Of a DNA stretch of 64,000 nt, positions 25,515 to 34,800 are shown one piece after another (the stretch's first letter is position 1; each line of letters opens with the position of its first letter). Made by a program: the position numbers and the translations under genes. The notes beneath the pieces were generated by a model. The model had not been told where the DNA came from and did no database searches. It saw nothing but the letters and a program-made list of their open reading frames with translations. Origin of the DNA: Bacillota bacterium (lineage in GTDB: Bacteria; Bacillota; Clostridia; Acetivibrionales; DSM-27016); assembly GCA_023390115.1 (NCBI GenBank), contig JAEWDM010000006.1, positions 62,001 through 126,000 on the forward strand, in the 5' to 3' direction.

Positions 25515-26741
25515 ATGCCGCAAAAAAACTCGTATTTTAAAATATTGAAGGGCAACAGGTCATTTTCGCTATTCCTTGCAGGGCAGGGGATATCAAGCTT
25601 TGGGGACGCCTTTCAGTTGATAGCGGTGACCTCGCTGCTGTTTACTATGACGGGCTCAGGAATGTCCGCCGCATTCGGAGTAATTTGCGCGCCCATACCT
25701 GCCATACTTTTATCCCCTGTAGCCGGAAGCCTGGGGGATCGGTTCAGTCCCAAAGGCATGCTTATATTGCTGGATTTTCTGAGAGCGGCAGTCGCCATAT
25801 TTTTTATTTTCAGAGCAAATGTTTTTGCAATTTATACCGTTCTTTTATTGCTGTCAATACTGAATGTGCTTTATAATCCCCCCTCAAAAAGGCTGATTGT
25901 GGGAATTCTGGACAGAAGGGACATCATGCTGGGAAACTCATTACTCAGCGGAGCCGGGGGGATTTCATATCTGGCGGGACCGGTTCTTGCGGGGTATCTG
26001 GTGGAGGCAGCGGGGACGGAAGCAGCCTTTATTATAAATGCGGCATCCTTTATATTCTGTGCATTTATGACAATGCTGATAAAAAAAAGCTCAATAAAAG
26101 CAAAGGCTCCGTCATATGGGAGGATAAAAAGAGAAAGCATCGGCGAGGGGATATTCCGGGGCTTCACGTATTTGAATTCCTCCGCCTCTATCAAAAAAAT
26201 AATAGTAACCTGCACAGTTATGAGCTTCGGAATTGCCTCGGTAAACACTGCATTCTACCCCTTTGCCTTTGATGTGCTTAAGGTGACTCCCAAGGGATGG
26301 GGCCTTATGCTTTCTGTCTTCTATGGAACAAGTCTTACGGGAATGCTCATAGCCGTTCTGTTTAACAAAAGAATCCAGGGCTCAATATACAAATTCGTGC
26401 ATATTTTTCTTTTTATTATATCACTGGTCTGGTTTTGCTACGGAGCTGCGGGGAGTATGGCCGCCGTGCTTCTCCTTCAGCTTGTTGAGGGAACAGTCAC
26501 TGCGGTATGCAGTATAGCACTTTCGGCACAGCTTCAGCTTTCTTCCGAAAAAAGCTTTGTAGGAAGGGCGGCAGCAGCAAATGAACTTCTTAGCAATGGG
26601 GGAAAGCTGCTGGGGATCGCCGTCAGCTACTCGGTTATGATGCTTTATCCTCCTCAGGCAGCCTTTACGGTAAATTCATTAATTCTTGCCGCATTTATAA
26701 TCTACAGGTGGACATATTCCGGTCTGCAAACACATGTTTGA
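25515..26741 (+). CDS. MFS transporter (MFS_3/enterobactin-exporter-like)
   Basis: A 408-residue carrier with 12 hydrophobic segments. SFSLFLAGQGISSFGDAFQ at the start and the loop 2-3 motif GSLGDRFSPKG fit the MFS_3 group of putative drug/metabolite exporters. The ATG at 25515 has CGGAGA 7 bases upstream; the track-length extension from 25482 adds a basic stretch without a site. The substrate is unknown. Its last codons overlap the promoter region of uvrB. Confidence 0.82.
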   Translation: MPQKNSYFKILKGNRSFSLFLAGQGISSFGDAFQLIAVTSLLFTMTGSGMSAAFGVICAPIPAILLSPVAGSLGDRFSPKGMLILLDFLRAAVAIFFIFRANVFAIYTVLLLLSILNVLYNPPSKRLIVGILDRRDIMLGNSLLSGAGGISYLAGPVLAGYLVEAAGTEAAFIINAASFIFCAFMTMLIKKSSIKAKAPSYGRIKRESIGEGIFRGFTYLNSSASIKKIIVTCTVMSFGIASVNTAFYPFAFDVLKVTPKGWGLMLSVFYGTSLTGMLIAVLFNKRIQGSIYKFVHIFLFIISLVWFCYGAAGSMAAVLLLQLVEGTVTAVCSIALSAQLQLSSEKSFVGRAAAANELLSNGGKLLGIAVSYSVMMLYPPQAAFTVNSLILAAFIIYRWTYSGLQTHV

Positions 26742-26765
26742 ATATTTTTTTTGTTATGATATAAT
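26727..26765 (+). promoter_or_regulatory. uvrB promoter with LexA-box-like palindrome
   Basis: -35 TTGAAT (26738-26743), a 16-base spacer, and -10 TATAAT (26760-26765). CAAACACATGTTTG at 26727-26740 overlaps the -35. It resembles the Gram-positive LexA box CGAACN4GTTCG, with A and T in place of the outer G and C. SOS control of uvrB is known in many Firmicutes; the site assignment here is tentative. Confidence 0.4.
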
Positions 26766-26835
26766 AATTTTGTTATACTTAAAGATTGCATATGAAATAT
26801 ACCTTAAAGATAAATTTTTGTTTAGGAGATTATTT

Positions 26836-28815
26836 ATGCCGGATTTTAAAGTTGTTTCAGATTACATACCCTGGGGAGACCAGCCTAAGGCAATAGGCCG
26901 GCTGGCGTCAGGCATAAACAGGGGATTCCGGGGGCAGACTCTGCTTGGAGTTACGGGCTCCGGAAAAACCTTTACTATGGCTAATGTTATTTGCGAGGTG
27001 CAAAAGCCCACCCTGGTAATTGCACATAATAAGACTCTGGCTGCTCAATTGTACGGCGAGTTTAAGGAGTTTTTCCCCAATAACTCTGTTGAGTATTTTG
27101 TGAGCTATTATGATTATTATCAGCCGGAGGCATATATTCCGGCAACAGACACATACATAGAAAAGGACTCTTCCATAAATGACGAGATAGATAAGCTGAG
27201 GCATTCTGCAACGGCCGCATTATTTGAAAGAAGAGATGTTATAATTGTAGCCAGTGTTTCATGCATATACGGACTGGGAGACCCCCACGACTATACCGAG
27301 CTTATGCTTTCCTTAAGGCCGGGAATGCGCAAGGACAGGGATGATATAATCAGGAAGCTGGTTGAAATACAATATGAGAGGAATGAGATAGATTTTAAAA
27401 GGGGGAAATTCAGAGCAAGGGGAGATGTGCTGGAAATATTCCCCGCGTATTCCTCAGAGAAGGTACTCAGGGTTGAATTTTTCGGAGATGAGGTTGAAAA
27501 AATAACGGAGGTCGATTCTCTTACGGGAGAAATTCTGGGGACAAGATCTCATATAGCGGTATTTCCGGCCTCCCACTATGCCACAACCAGAAAAAAGATG
27601 GAGAGGGCAATAAGCACAATTGAGGAGGAGCTTGAATACAGGCTTGAGGAGCTTAAAATGGGTGGCAAGCTTCTGGAGGCCCAGAGACTTGAGCAGAGAG
27701 TAAGGTATGACATTGAAATGATGGAGGAAATAGGCTTCTGTCAGGGGATAGAAAATTATTCACGCCATATAAGCGGCAGAGAGCCGGGGAGCGCTCCTTA
27801 CACTCTTTTAGATTATTTTCCCGACGATTACCTCCTTATAATAGACGAATCCCATGTATCGGTTCCGCAGATAGGTGCAATGTACAACGGCGACAGATCC
27901 AGAAAGGAGTCTCTTATAGAATTCGGCTTCAGGCTGCCGTCGGCGTTTGACAACAGGCCGCTTAAATTTGAAGAGTTTGAGGAAAGAGTTAATCAGACGG
28001 TTTTTGTAAGTGCTACTCCGGCGCAGTACGAAAGAAATCATTCCCAGCAGATAGTAGAGCAGATAATAAGGCCTACGGGTCTTGTAGATCCAGACATAAT
28101 AGTGAGGCCCGTAAAGGGACAGATTGATGATCTTATAGGAGAAATAAGCGAAACCATTGGAAAGAATGAACGAATATTGGTTACAACCCTTACAAAAAAA
28201 ATGGCCGAGGACTTGACGGATTACCTCAAGGAGCTGGATTTCAAGGTTGAGTACCTGCATTCGGATGTTAAGACCCTTGAGCGGGTGGAGATTATAAGGA
28301 ACCTTCGCCTTGGAGTATTCGATGTGCTTGTGGGCATAAATCTTTTGAGAGAGGGACTGGACATACCGGAGGTTTCGCTTGTAGCGATTCTGGATGCGGA
28401 TAAGGAGGGCTTCCTGCGCTCCGAGACATCCCTTATACAGACGGTGGGAAGGGCGGCGAGAAATTCCGACGGAAGGGTAATAATGTATGCCGATTCGGTC
28501 ACTCATTCCATGGAGAAGGCCATCAGTGAAACAAACAGGAGAAGAAAAATACAGATGGATTATAACCTTGAAAACGGCATTATCCCTAAAACCATACAGA
28601 AGGGAGTAAGGGATACCATTGAGGCGACGAGGGTGGCCGAGGATATTGCCGAGTATTCGGCAGGCGGAGGCAGTGCTTCCAAAGACGCGGGCGAAATAGC
28701 CGGGCTTATTGACAGGCTTACGGAGGAGATGAAGACAGCAGCGGGGGATCTGCAGTTTGAGAGGGCTGCTGAGCTAAGGGACAGGATAAGCCGGTTGAAG
28801 GAAAATCTTAAGTAG
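26836..28815 (+). CDS. uvrB: Excinuclease ABC subunit B
   Basis: A 659-residue damage-recognition helicase of nucleotide excision repair, of standard length. Visible features are the opening YIPWGDQPKAI, Walker A GVTGSGKT near residue 40, the beta-hairpin VSYYDYYQPEAYIP that inserts into DNA, DEAD-like IIDESH, motif VI TVGRAARN, and the C-terminal UVR motif (LQFERAAELRDRI) that binds UvrC. The ATG at 26836 has AGGAGA upstream; the longer open frame from 26734 runs through the promoter. uvrA and uvrC are not in the window. Confidence 0.97.
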   Translation: MPDFKVVSDYIPWGDQPKAIGRLASGINRGFRGQTLLGVTGSGKTFTMANVICEVQKPTLVIAHNKTLAAQLYGEFKEFFPNNSVEYFVSYYDYYQPEAYIPATDTYIEKDSSINDEIDKLRHSATAALFERRDVIIVASVSCIYGLGDPHDYTELMLSLRPGMRKDRDDIIRKLVEIQYERNEIDFKRGKFRARGDVLEIFPAYSSEKVLRVEFFGDEVEKITEVDSLTGEILGTRSHIAVFPASHYATTRKKMERAISTIEEELEYRLEELKMGGKLLEAQRLEQRVRYDIEMMEEIGFCQGIENYSRHISGREPGSAPYTLLDYFPDDYLLIIDESHVSVPQIGAMYNGDRSRKESLIEFGFRLPSAFDNRPLKFEEFEERVNQTVFVSATPAQYERNHSQQIVEQIIRPTGLVDPDIIVRPVKGQIDDLIGEISETIGKNERILVTTLTKKMAEDLTDYLKELDFKVEYLHSDVKTLERVEIIRNLRLGVFDVLVGINLLREGLDIPEVSLVAILDADKEGFLRSETSLIQTVGRAARNSDGRVIMYADSVTHSMEKAISETNRRRKIQMDYNLENGIIPKTIQKGVRDTIEATRVAEDIAEYSAGGGSASKDAGEIAGLIDRLTEEMKTAAGDLQFERAAELRDRISRLKENLK

Positions 28816-28881
28816 TATATAATTGTTGCTGGTGCTGATGTGGTATTTTAATATAATACCTTAAGGAGGTTTGCGGCTTAA

Positions 28882-29748
28882 ATGTTGCTTGCGGATGATT
28901 GGAAGGACTATGAGCTTATAGATACGGGAGAGGGAGAAAAGCTTGAGAGATGGGGAAGTTACCTGCTAAGAAGGCCCGATCCTCAGGTTATATGGCCTGC
29001 TGCCGACATTGAAGGCGCCGGATGGAGGAAGGCGGACGCCCGCTACCTAAGAAGCAGCAGCGGGGGAGGGCACTGGGAATACAGGACAAGGCTGCCCCGG
29101 CGCTGGAATATATCCTATGGCAATCTTAAGTTTTACATAGAGCCTACGGGCTTTAAGCATACCGGACTGTTCCCGGAGCAGGCGGTCAACTGGAAATGGA
29201 TGATGGAAAAGATACGCTCCTCAGGGGGGAAGGTAAGGGTTTTGAATCTTTTTGCCTATACGGGGGGCGCGACTGCCGCTGCGGCTTATGCAGGAGCAGA
29301 GGTTTGCCACGTTGACGCGTCTAAGGGAATGGTGTCTAAGGCAAAAGAAAATTTGCTGCTGTCGGGGCTTGGTGACAGGCCTGTCAGGTATATTACCGAT
29401 GATGCCGTCAAGTTTGTGGAGAGGGAAAAAAGAAGGGGGCACTGCTATGAGGCTGTAATCATGGACCCCCCGTCATATGGAAGAGGGCCGGGAGGAGAAT
29501 TGTGGAAAATTGAGGACGAGCTTTACAGGTTGATTGAGCTGTGTGCCGGAGTGCTGTGCGCAAAGCCTCTTTTCTTTCTCATAAACTCCTATACCACAGG
29601 TCTTGCGCCTGCGGTATTGAGCAATGTCCTTAAGCTTACTGTTGCCCGAAGGTTCGGAGGACGTATAGAAAGCGATGAGGTCGGGCTTCCTGTGGCTTCC
29701 GGCGGGCTTGTGCTTCCATGCGGTGCTTCGGGAAGATGGGAGGCATAA
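28882..29748 (+). CDS. Class I SAM-dependent methyltransferase, RlmI/RlmK-like
   Basis: A 288-residue protein. The SAM-binding core starts at VLNLFAYTGGATAAAA (motif I), followed by VCHVDASKGMVSKAKENL and the catalytic-type motif MDPPSYG. This is the pattern of COG1092 rRNA methyltransferases, but the PUA domain of RlmI is absent. The target is probably RNA and is unknown. AAGGAGG lies 12 bases before the ATG. The pseudouridine synthase gene starts 6 bases later, so the two RNA-modification enzymes are co-transcribed. Confidence 0.82.
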   Translation: MLLADDWKDYELIDTGEGEKLERWGSYLLRRPDPQVIWPAADIEGAGWRKADARYLRSSSGGGHWEYRTRLPRRWNISYGNLKFYIEPTGFKHTGLFPEQAVNWKWMMEKIRSSGGKVRVLNLFAYTGGATAAAAYAGAEVCHVDASKGMVSKAKENLLLSGLGDRPVRYITDDAVKFVEREKRRGHCYEAVIMDPPSYGRGPGGELWKIEDELYRLIELCAGVLCAKPLFFLINSYTTGLAPAVLSNVLKLTVARRFGGRIESDEVGLPVASGGLVLPCGASGRWEA

Positions 29749-29754
29749 AGCAAA

Positions 29755-30438
29755 ATGACAGGTAAAGCTCATGAAATCAGAATATTGTATGAGGATAACC
29801 ACCTTGTGGCAGCGGAGAAGCCTGTAAATGTGCTTTCTCAGAGCGACAGCACAGGCGATGCGGACATGCTTTCACTGCTTAAGGAGTACATAAGAGTGAA
29901 GTACGGCAAGCCGGGAGATGTATATCTGGGGCTGGTGCACAGGCTGGACAGACCAGTAGGAGGGGCCATGGTGTTTGCAAGAACCTCTAAGGCCGCGTCC
30001 CGCCTGTCGGAGCAGATACGGTGCCGGGAGTTTAGAAAGACTTATATGGCGGTTGTGCACGGAGCGTTTTCCGACGGCACGGGAAGGCTGCGCCACTGGC
30101 TTAAGAAGGATGAAGCTACAAATACGGTAAGGGTGGTTTCACCTGAGACAGAAGGTGCTAAAGAGGCGGTTCTGGATTATTATGTTTTAGGCTCAAGGGA
30201 CGGCTTGAGCCTTGTAAAGATAAATCTGCATACGGGGCGCTCCCATCAGATCAGGGTTCAGTTCTCTCAAGAAGGACATGCCCTGTTTGGAGACCAGAAA
30301 TATGGAAGGGGCTTAAATAAGGCAGGGCAGCAAATTGCATTGTGGTCATTGGCTATTGAGCTTTTGCACCCCACCCTCAAAAAGCCTTTGGAGCTTAAAT
30401 GTAATCCTCCTGATATATTTCCATGGAGCTTATTTTAA
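29755..30438 (+). CDS. RluA family RNA pseudouridine synthase
   Basis: A 227-residue enzyme that isomerises uridine in rRNA or tRNA. The catalytic motif is GLVHRLDRPVGG with the nucleophilic Asp, and the second conserved block is INLHTGRSHQIRVQFSQEGHALFGDQKYG. There is no S4 domain, so it resembles the short YhcT/RluA/TruC type. The exact target uridine cannot be inferred. It follows the methyltransferase gene by 6 bases. Confidence 0.92.
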   Translation: MTGKAHEIRILYEDNHLVAAEKPVNVLSQSDSTGDADMLSLLKEYIRVKYGKPGDVYLGLVHRLDRPVGGAMVFARTSKAASRLSEQIRCREFRKTYMAVVHGAFSDGTGRLRHWLKKDEATNTVRVVSPETEGAKEAVLDYYVLGSRDGLSLVKINLHTGRSHQIRVQFSQEGHALFGDQKYGRGLNKAGQQIALWSLAIELLHPTLKKPLELKCNPPDIFPWSLF

Positions 30439-30576
30439 GAATAATTTACATTTTCCGAGTTATTTTTCACAATAAACTCTAAAAAATTTTGCTAAATATG
30501 CATATATAATTTATAGTTCCGGTGTAATAGAATAGTAAAAGACAGGGATTAGCATATAATTTATGGGGTCAACTTT

Positions 30577-31887
30577 ATGGGTGTGAGGAATGTTTTCAGA
30601 AGGATATATTTTAGAGAATCCCGATTGTCCAAAAAGGACTATTACACAAGCAGAGGCCTTTTTATCTTTGAGGGCTGTTCAGCCGCCGCCATTCTCTCAC
30701 TGACAAGCGGAGCATTTCTGGCAGGCTATGCCCAGTACCTCGGTGCAAGTGATCAGCTCAACGGCATAATAGCTGCAATCCCTACTCTGGCAGGAGTAAT
30801 TCAACTGCTGTCCCCCATTCTGCTTGAAAAAATGGCTAAAAGAAAGCTTCTTGTATCCGCTCTTTGCCTCGCTTTCAGATTAATGCTGGGCGCTATGGTG
30901 TTTATTCCTCTTATTGTTCAAAACAGGCTTCCAAGGACTGTCTTGCTTATTACAATGTATCTGTCTGCATACTTGATGTCGTCGTTTATTACTCCGGCGG
31001 CAAGCAACTGGATTATAAGCCTGACGCCCTCCCGTATAAGGGGAAAGTATTTCGGAAGAAAGGATTCCTATTCACTGGCGTTTGTTGCCGTCGTTACATT
31101 GGTAATGGGAAAGGTGCTGGATATATTTAAGCATGGCGGCAACCCATATATGGGATTTGTTTGTGTTTTTACCGTGGTAACTGTTCTGGCTCTGGTAAAC
31201 TTCTTTTTTTTGTCCTCTATAAAGGAGCCTCCGGTGGTTGCCAATGATGTGCCGCAGGATATAAAACGCGTACTGACGGAGCCTTTGAAGGACCGCAAGT
31301 TCAGAAAGGTTGTAATACTGAGCATACTGTGGAATATAGGCTTGCAAATAGGAGGGCCCTTTTTTGGGGTATATCTGGTGACAGGGCTTAAGCTGCAATA
31401 TACGTATATTATGATATACACAATGATTTCCTCGGCAGCCAGCGTTTTAATGGTAAGAGTCTGGGGCAGGCTTGCGGATAAAAAATCATGGTCCTTTACA
31501 ACCAAAATGTCTATAGGGCTTTTGGCAGTAACCCACAGCCTGTGGTTTTTTGTGAACACTGACACCGTTTACCTTCTTGTGCCTCTGCTTCATATCATGT
31601 CGGGAGCTGCCTGGGCGGGAATCAATATATCAATCTTTAATATACAGTTTAATTTTGCGCCTGAAAAGGGAAGGACTGTATACATAGGCTTCAATGCGGC
31701 ACTGGGAGGGATTTTCGGATTTCTCACGGCATTTGTAGGGTCCTTCATTGTAGGGAGGCTGGAGGGGCATACCGCATCAATTCTGGGGTTTACCATAGGA
31801 AATATGCAGACGGTTTTCGGGCTTTCGGGGATTTTACTTTGTGTTTGTGCGGTGTTTATACATTATTGCATACCGGCACAAAAATAA
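30577..31887 (+). CDS. MFS transporter
   Basis: A 436-residue membrane protein with about 12 hydrophobic segments. The N-terminal FIFEGCSAAAILSLTSGAFLAGYAQYLGAS and PSRIRGKYFGRKDSYSLA are typical of clostridial MFS_1 proteins with no assigned substrate. The ribosome site before the ATG is weak, so the start could lie slightly downstream. It is flanked by the pseudouridine synthase and the small WYL-like gene on the same strand. Confidence 0.8.
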   Translation: MGVRNVFRRIYFRESRLSKKDYYTSRGLFIFEGCSAAAILSLTSGAFLAGYAQYLGASDQLNGIIAAIPTLAGVIQLLSPILLEKMAKRKLLVSALCLAFRLMLGAMVFIPLIVQNRLPRTVLLITMYLSAYLMSSFITPAASNWIISLTPSRIRGKYFGRKDSYSLAFVAVVTLVMGKVLDIFKHGGNPYMGFVCVFTVVTVLALVNFFFLSSIKEPPVVANDVPQDIKRVLTEPLKDRKFRKVVILSILWNIGLQIGGPFFGVYLVTGLKLQYTYIMIYTMISSAASVLMVRVWGRLADKKSWSFTTKMSIGLLAVTHSLWFFVNTDTVYLLVPLLHIMSGAAWAGINISIFNIQFNFAPEKGRTVYIGFNAALGGIFGFLTAFVGSFIVGRLEGHTASILGFTIGNMQTVFGLSGILLCVCAVFIHYCIPAQK

Positions 31888-31906
31888 AAGCTTGCAGAAC
31901 ATATGT

Positions 31907-31935
31907 TTGATTTTTTCTGTTGGCTGTGGTAAAAT
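31907..31935 (+). promoter_or_regulatory. Promoter of the WYL-like gene
   Basis: -35 TTGATT (31907-31912), a 17-base spacer, and -10 TAAAAT (31930-31935), 19 bases before the start codon. Confidence 0.5.
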
Positions 31936-31954
31936 TTTATTGAGGGTGATTTAT

Positions 31955-32167
31955 ATGATTGATAAAATTTTACGCGACTCCTTAATGCGTGGCTGGATTG
32001 TGACAATTATATATTATAAGGGCGGGCAAATAACAAAAAGAAACATAGAGGTAAAGGCTGTTTCAGAGGATAGGGTTATAGCTTACTGCCATTTAAGAGA
32101 GGGCATAAGAATGTTTTCGCTCAAGAACATTTTTGCAGCGGATTACTGCAGGAAAATGGCTAATTAA
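31955..32167 (+). CDS. Small WYL-like protein
   Basis: A 70-residue protein. ITIIYYKGGQITKRNI-type beta strands followed by VIAYCHLREGIRMFSLKNIFAAD resemble the core of a WYL domain, in which an RxRxF-like segment binds nucleic acid or nucleotide ligands. There is no helix-turn-helix, so it is a free-standing sensor or binding module. GAGGGTGA precedes the ATG. The larger open frame from 31841 overlaps the MFS gene and is not supported. Function unknown. Confidence 0.6.
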   Translation: MIDKILRDSLMRGWIVTIIYYKGGQITKRNIEVKAVSEDRVIAYCHLREGIRMFSLKNIFAADYCRKMAN

Positions 32168-32290
32168 AAAAATAAAGGGGCTGCGGGACATACAAAAGTT
32201 TTTTTAACAGCATAATAAAATACTGTGCTAAAATATGGTATAATTATTGGAGAAGCATACCATTTAAAAATAAAGAGGTGTTTTAGCATA

Positions 32291-34426
32291 ATGAGGCTGT
32301 TTTATAAAAAGCCTGCAAGCAGTTGGCAGCAGACTCTTCCCATTGGAAACGGGAGCCTTGGGGCAATGATATGGGGAGGGGTGAAACGGGAGCATCTTGG
32401 GCTTAATGAGGAGAGCCTTTGGTCGGGGTATTATCATGACAAAAACAACTATGGTGCCTTAGAATACCTGGAGCAATGCCGCAGCATGGTATTAAGCGGA
32501 AAGTATGAGCACGCTGAAAGGCTTATACAGGACAACATGCTGGGCGAGTACAACGAGTCTTACATGCCTCTGGGAGATTTGTATTTCGATTTCCGGCACA
32601 GTGAAAATGTTTTAAATTATGAGCGTATTTTAGACATTCAAAATTCGGCGGCTTCAATATCCTATCTCGCAGATGGGAGGATATATCTGAGAGAGTATTT
32701 CGCAAGCTTTCCCGCAAAGGCGGTCTTTATTAAATTTGCCTGCGACGGACCGTGCCTGGACTTTTCTGTCTCTTATGATTCCCAGCTAAAATATAAAGCT
32801 GAATATTCACGGGCTTCTGTAAAAATAAAAGGGAAGTGTCCGGAGCATGTCGACCCTTCATATATTGACCGTACTTCTGATGCTGTCATACAAGGCAGCA
32901 GAGGGATAGACTATGGGGCTGACTTAAAAATAATTTACTGTGACGGAGAAGTATCCGCCGACGGAAATAAATTAAATATCAGAGGTGCATCCTCCGCAAT
33001 ATTTGCTTTTTCGGCTGTGAAGGAGCCGCAGTACAATTCCTGCGAAAGCTATGAAAGCATAAAGCTAAAGCATATAGAGGACTATAGAAAAATCTATGAC
33101 AGGACCCAGCTGTACCTGGGAGAGCAGAGCGGCCTTCCCACAGATGAAAGGCTTGAAAGGCTTCGGGCGGGGGAAAGTGACAATGCGCTGTATGCTTTGT
33201 ATTTCCAGTATGGGCGTTATTTGTTGATCAGCTCGTCGAGAGAGGGAAGCCTGCCTGCCAACCTTCAGGGAATATGGAGCTGGGAGCTGAGGGCCCCGTG
33301 GAGCAGCAATTGGACGACTAATATAAACACTCAGATGAATTACTGGCATGCACAGAGCTGTGGACTGCAGGAGTGCCTGCCTCCGTATTTCGACTTTGTG
33401 CTGAAAATTTGTGAGGAGGGCAAAAAGACAGCAAAGGCGCATTACGGCTGCAGGGGCTTTGTACATCATCATAATGCCGATTACTGGTGCAATACTAATC
33501 CCGTAGGTATCGCACACGGCGAAAAAAAGGGAAGAGAGGGCACCGCCACATGGTCAATGTGGCCTATGGGGGGAGCCTGGCTGACGGCGGAGCTGTTTAA
33601 GCATTACGAGTATAATCCCGACATTGGCTTCCTGAGAGAAAAGGTATACCCTGTTTTAAGAGAAGCGGCACTTTTTTTGTGTGACTGGCTGTTCCTACAC
33701 AACGGGTTTTATATAACCTGTCCCTCCACCTCACCCGAAAACAGATTTATAACCCAGGATGGAGGCAGCAGTTGTGTTGCTGTGTCATCGGCAATGGATC
33801 TTACGCTGATCCGGGAAGTATTTGACAATTTCAAAAAAACCTGCAGGACATTGGAGCTGGAGGATCCTCTTTTGGCTGATGTTGAGGAGAAAACAGCACG
33901 GCTTACTCCCTTTAGAACAGGAAGCAAGGGGCAGCTTCTGGAATGGAATGAGGAATTTGAAGAGAAGGAGCCGGGGCACAGGCATATTTCCCATTTATAC
34001 GGCCTTTTTCCTTCGGAGCTGTTTTGCACCGATCCCGGGCTTGTGGAGGCGTGCCGCGTATCGCTGATGAACCGCCTGGAAAGCGGGGGAGGACATACGG
34101 GCTGGAGCTGCGCATGGATTATCAATGCCTTTGCCGTACTTGGTGATGCTGAAAATTCCTTTGAATTTCTAAAAACCCTGTTAACGCGTTCTACCTATGA
34201 CAACCTATGGGATGCCCACCCTCCCTTCCAGATTGACGGCAACTTTGGAGGCACGGCAGGTATTGCAAATATGCTTGTGCAGGACAGAGGCGGAGAGGTC
34301 AAATTACTGCCTGCCCTGCCTGCCCAGTTTGAAAGCGGCTATGTTAAGGGCCTACGGATAAAGAACGGGAAGGCTGTGGATATCAAGTGGAGCAATGGAA
34401 GAATAGACGAGTATAGCATTTATTGA
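32291..34426 (+). CDS. Glycoside hydrolase family 95 (alpha-L-fucosidase-like)
   Basis: A 711-residue inverting glycosidase without a signal peptide, hence cytoplasmic. It starts directly at the GH95 N-terminal domain (WQQTLPIGNGSLGAMIWGG, LNEESLWSG). The (alpha/alpha)6 barrel has HHNADYWCNTNP, the general-acid motif CPSTSPENRF (Glu near 483), and FQIDGNFGGTAGIANML with the conserved Asp. Family members cleave alpha-1,2-L-fucosides, and some act on L-galactosides or arabinosides. It is somewhat shorter than usual (about 750-800). No fucose pathway or transporter genes are adjacent. The ATG at 32291 follows GAGGTG. Confidence 0.88.
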   Translation: MRLFYKKPASSWQQTLPIGNGSLGAMIWGGVKREHLGLNEESLWSGYYHDKNNYGALEYLEQCRSMVLSGKYEHAERLIQDNMLGEYNESYMPLGDLYFDFRHSENVLNYERILDIQNSAASISYLADGRIYLREYFASFPAKAVFIKFACDGPCLDFSVSYDSQLKYKAEYSRASVKIKGKCPEHVDPSYIDRTSDAVIQGSRGIDYGADLKIIYCDGEVSADGNKLNIRGASSAIFAFSAVKEPQYNSCESYESIKLKHIEDYRKIYDRTQLYLGEQSGLPTDERLERLRAGESDNALYALYFQYGRYLLISSSREGSLPANLQGIWSWELRAPWSSNWTTNINTQMNYWHAQSCGLQECLPPYFDFVLKICEEGKKTAKAHYGCRGFVHHHNADYWCNTNPVGIAHGEKKGREGTATWSMWPMGGAWLTAELFKHYEYNPDIGFLREKVYPVLREAALFLCDWLFLHNGFYITCPSTSPENRFITQDGGSSCVAVSSAMDLTLIREVFDNFKKTCRTLELEDPLLADVEEKTARLTPFRTGSKGQLLEWNEEFEEKEPGHRHISHLYGLFPSELFCTDPGLVEACRVSLMNRLESGGGHTGWSCAWIINAFAVLGDAENSFEFLKTLLTRSTYDNLWDAHPPFQIDGNFGGTAGIANMLVQDRGGEVKLLPALPAQFESGYVKGLRIKNGKAVDIKWSNGRIDEYSIY

Positions 34427-34800
34427 GCAGTCGGCCCGTAAATATGAATTCCCCGGCATATTCGTTAATAAAAGCGGTTTGAAAAATTTTTGAGCAGAAC
34501 CTTTAAATAAAGGTTAATTTAAGCATACTCATTGACAAATAATATGCTATAAAGTAGAATATTGATAATATTTATATTAAAATTGCCGAATGGATCGTAC
34601 TGCGGTTAAGACAAAAAAGCTGTATTTGGCTGGGCCGGAGGGTTAATATTGTTGTTTTAACATACATAAAATGTAAAGCTGCCTGAAACAGTCGGTATTT
34701 CCCGGATGGGTCGTGCAGCTTTTAGGTTTTATTAGGGCAAGGAATAATGTTTTATAATACAATAGCATTTTAGAAGCATGAAAAGGAGTATGAACATATT
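34427..34800 (+). promoter_or_regulatory. Ter-locus promoter and leader with hairpin
   Basis: Non-coding, 374 bases. A strong promoter is present: -35 TTGACA (34532-34537), 17-base spacer, -10 TAGAAT (34555-34560). The predicted leader is about 230 bases. It contains a stem AAAGCTGC (34675-34682)/GCAGCTTT (34715-34722) followed by TTAGGTTTTATT, which could act as an attenuator. A second -10-like TATAAT is at 34753-34758. I could not match the leader to a known riboswitch. Confidence 0.55.
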
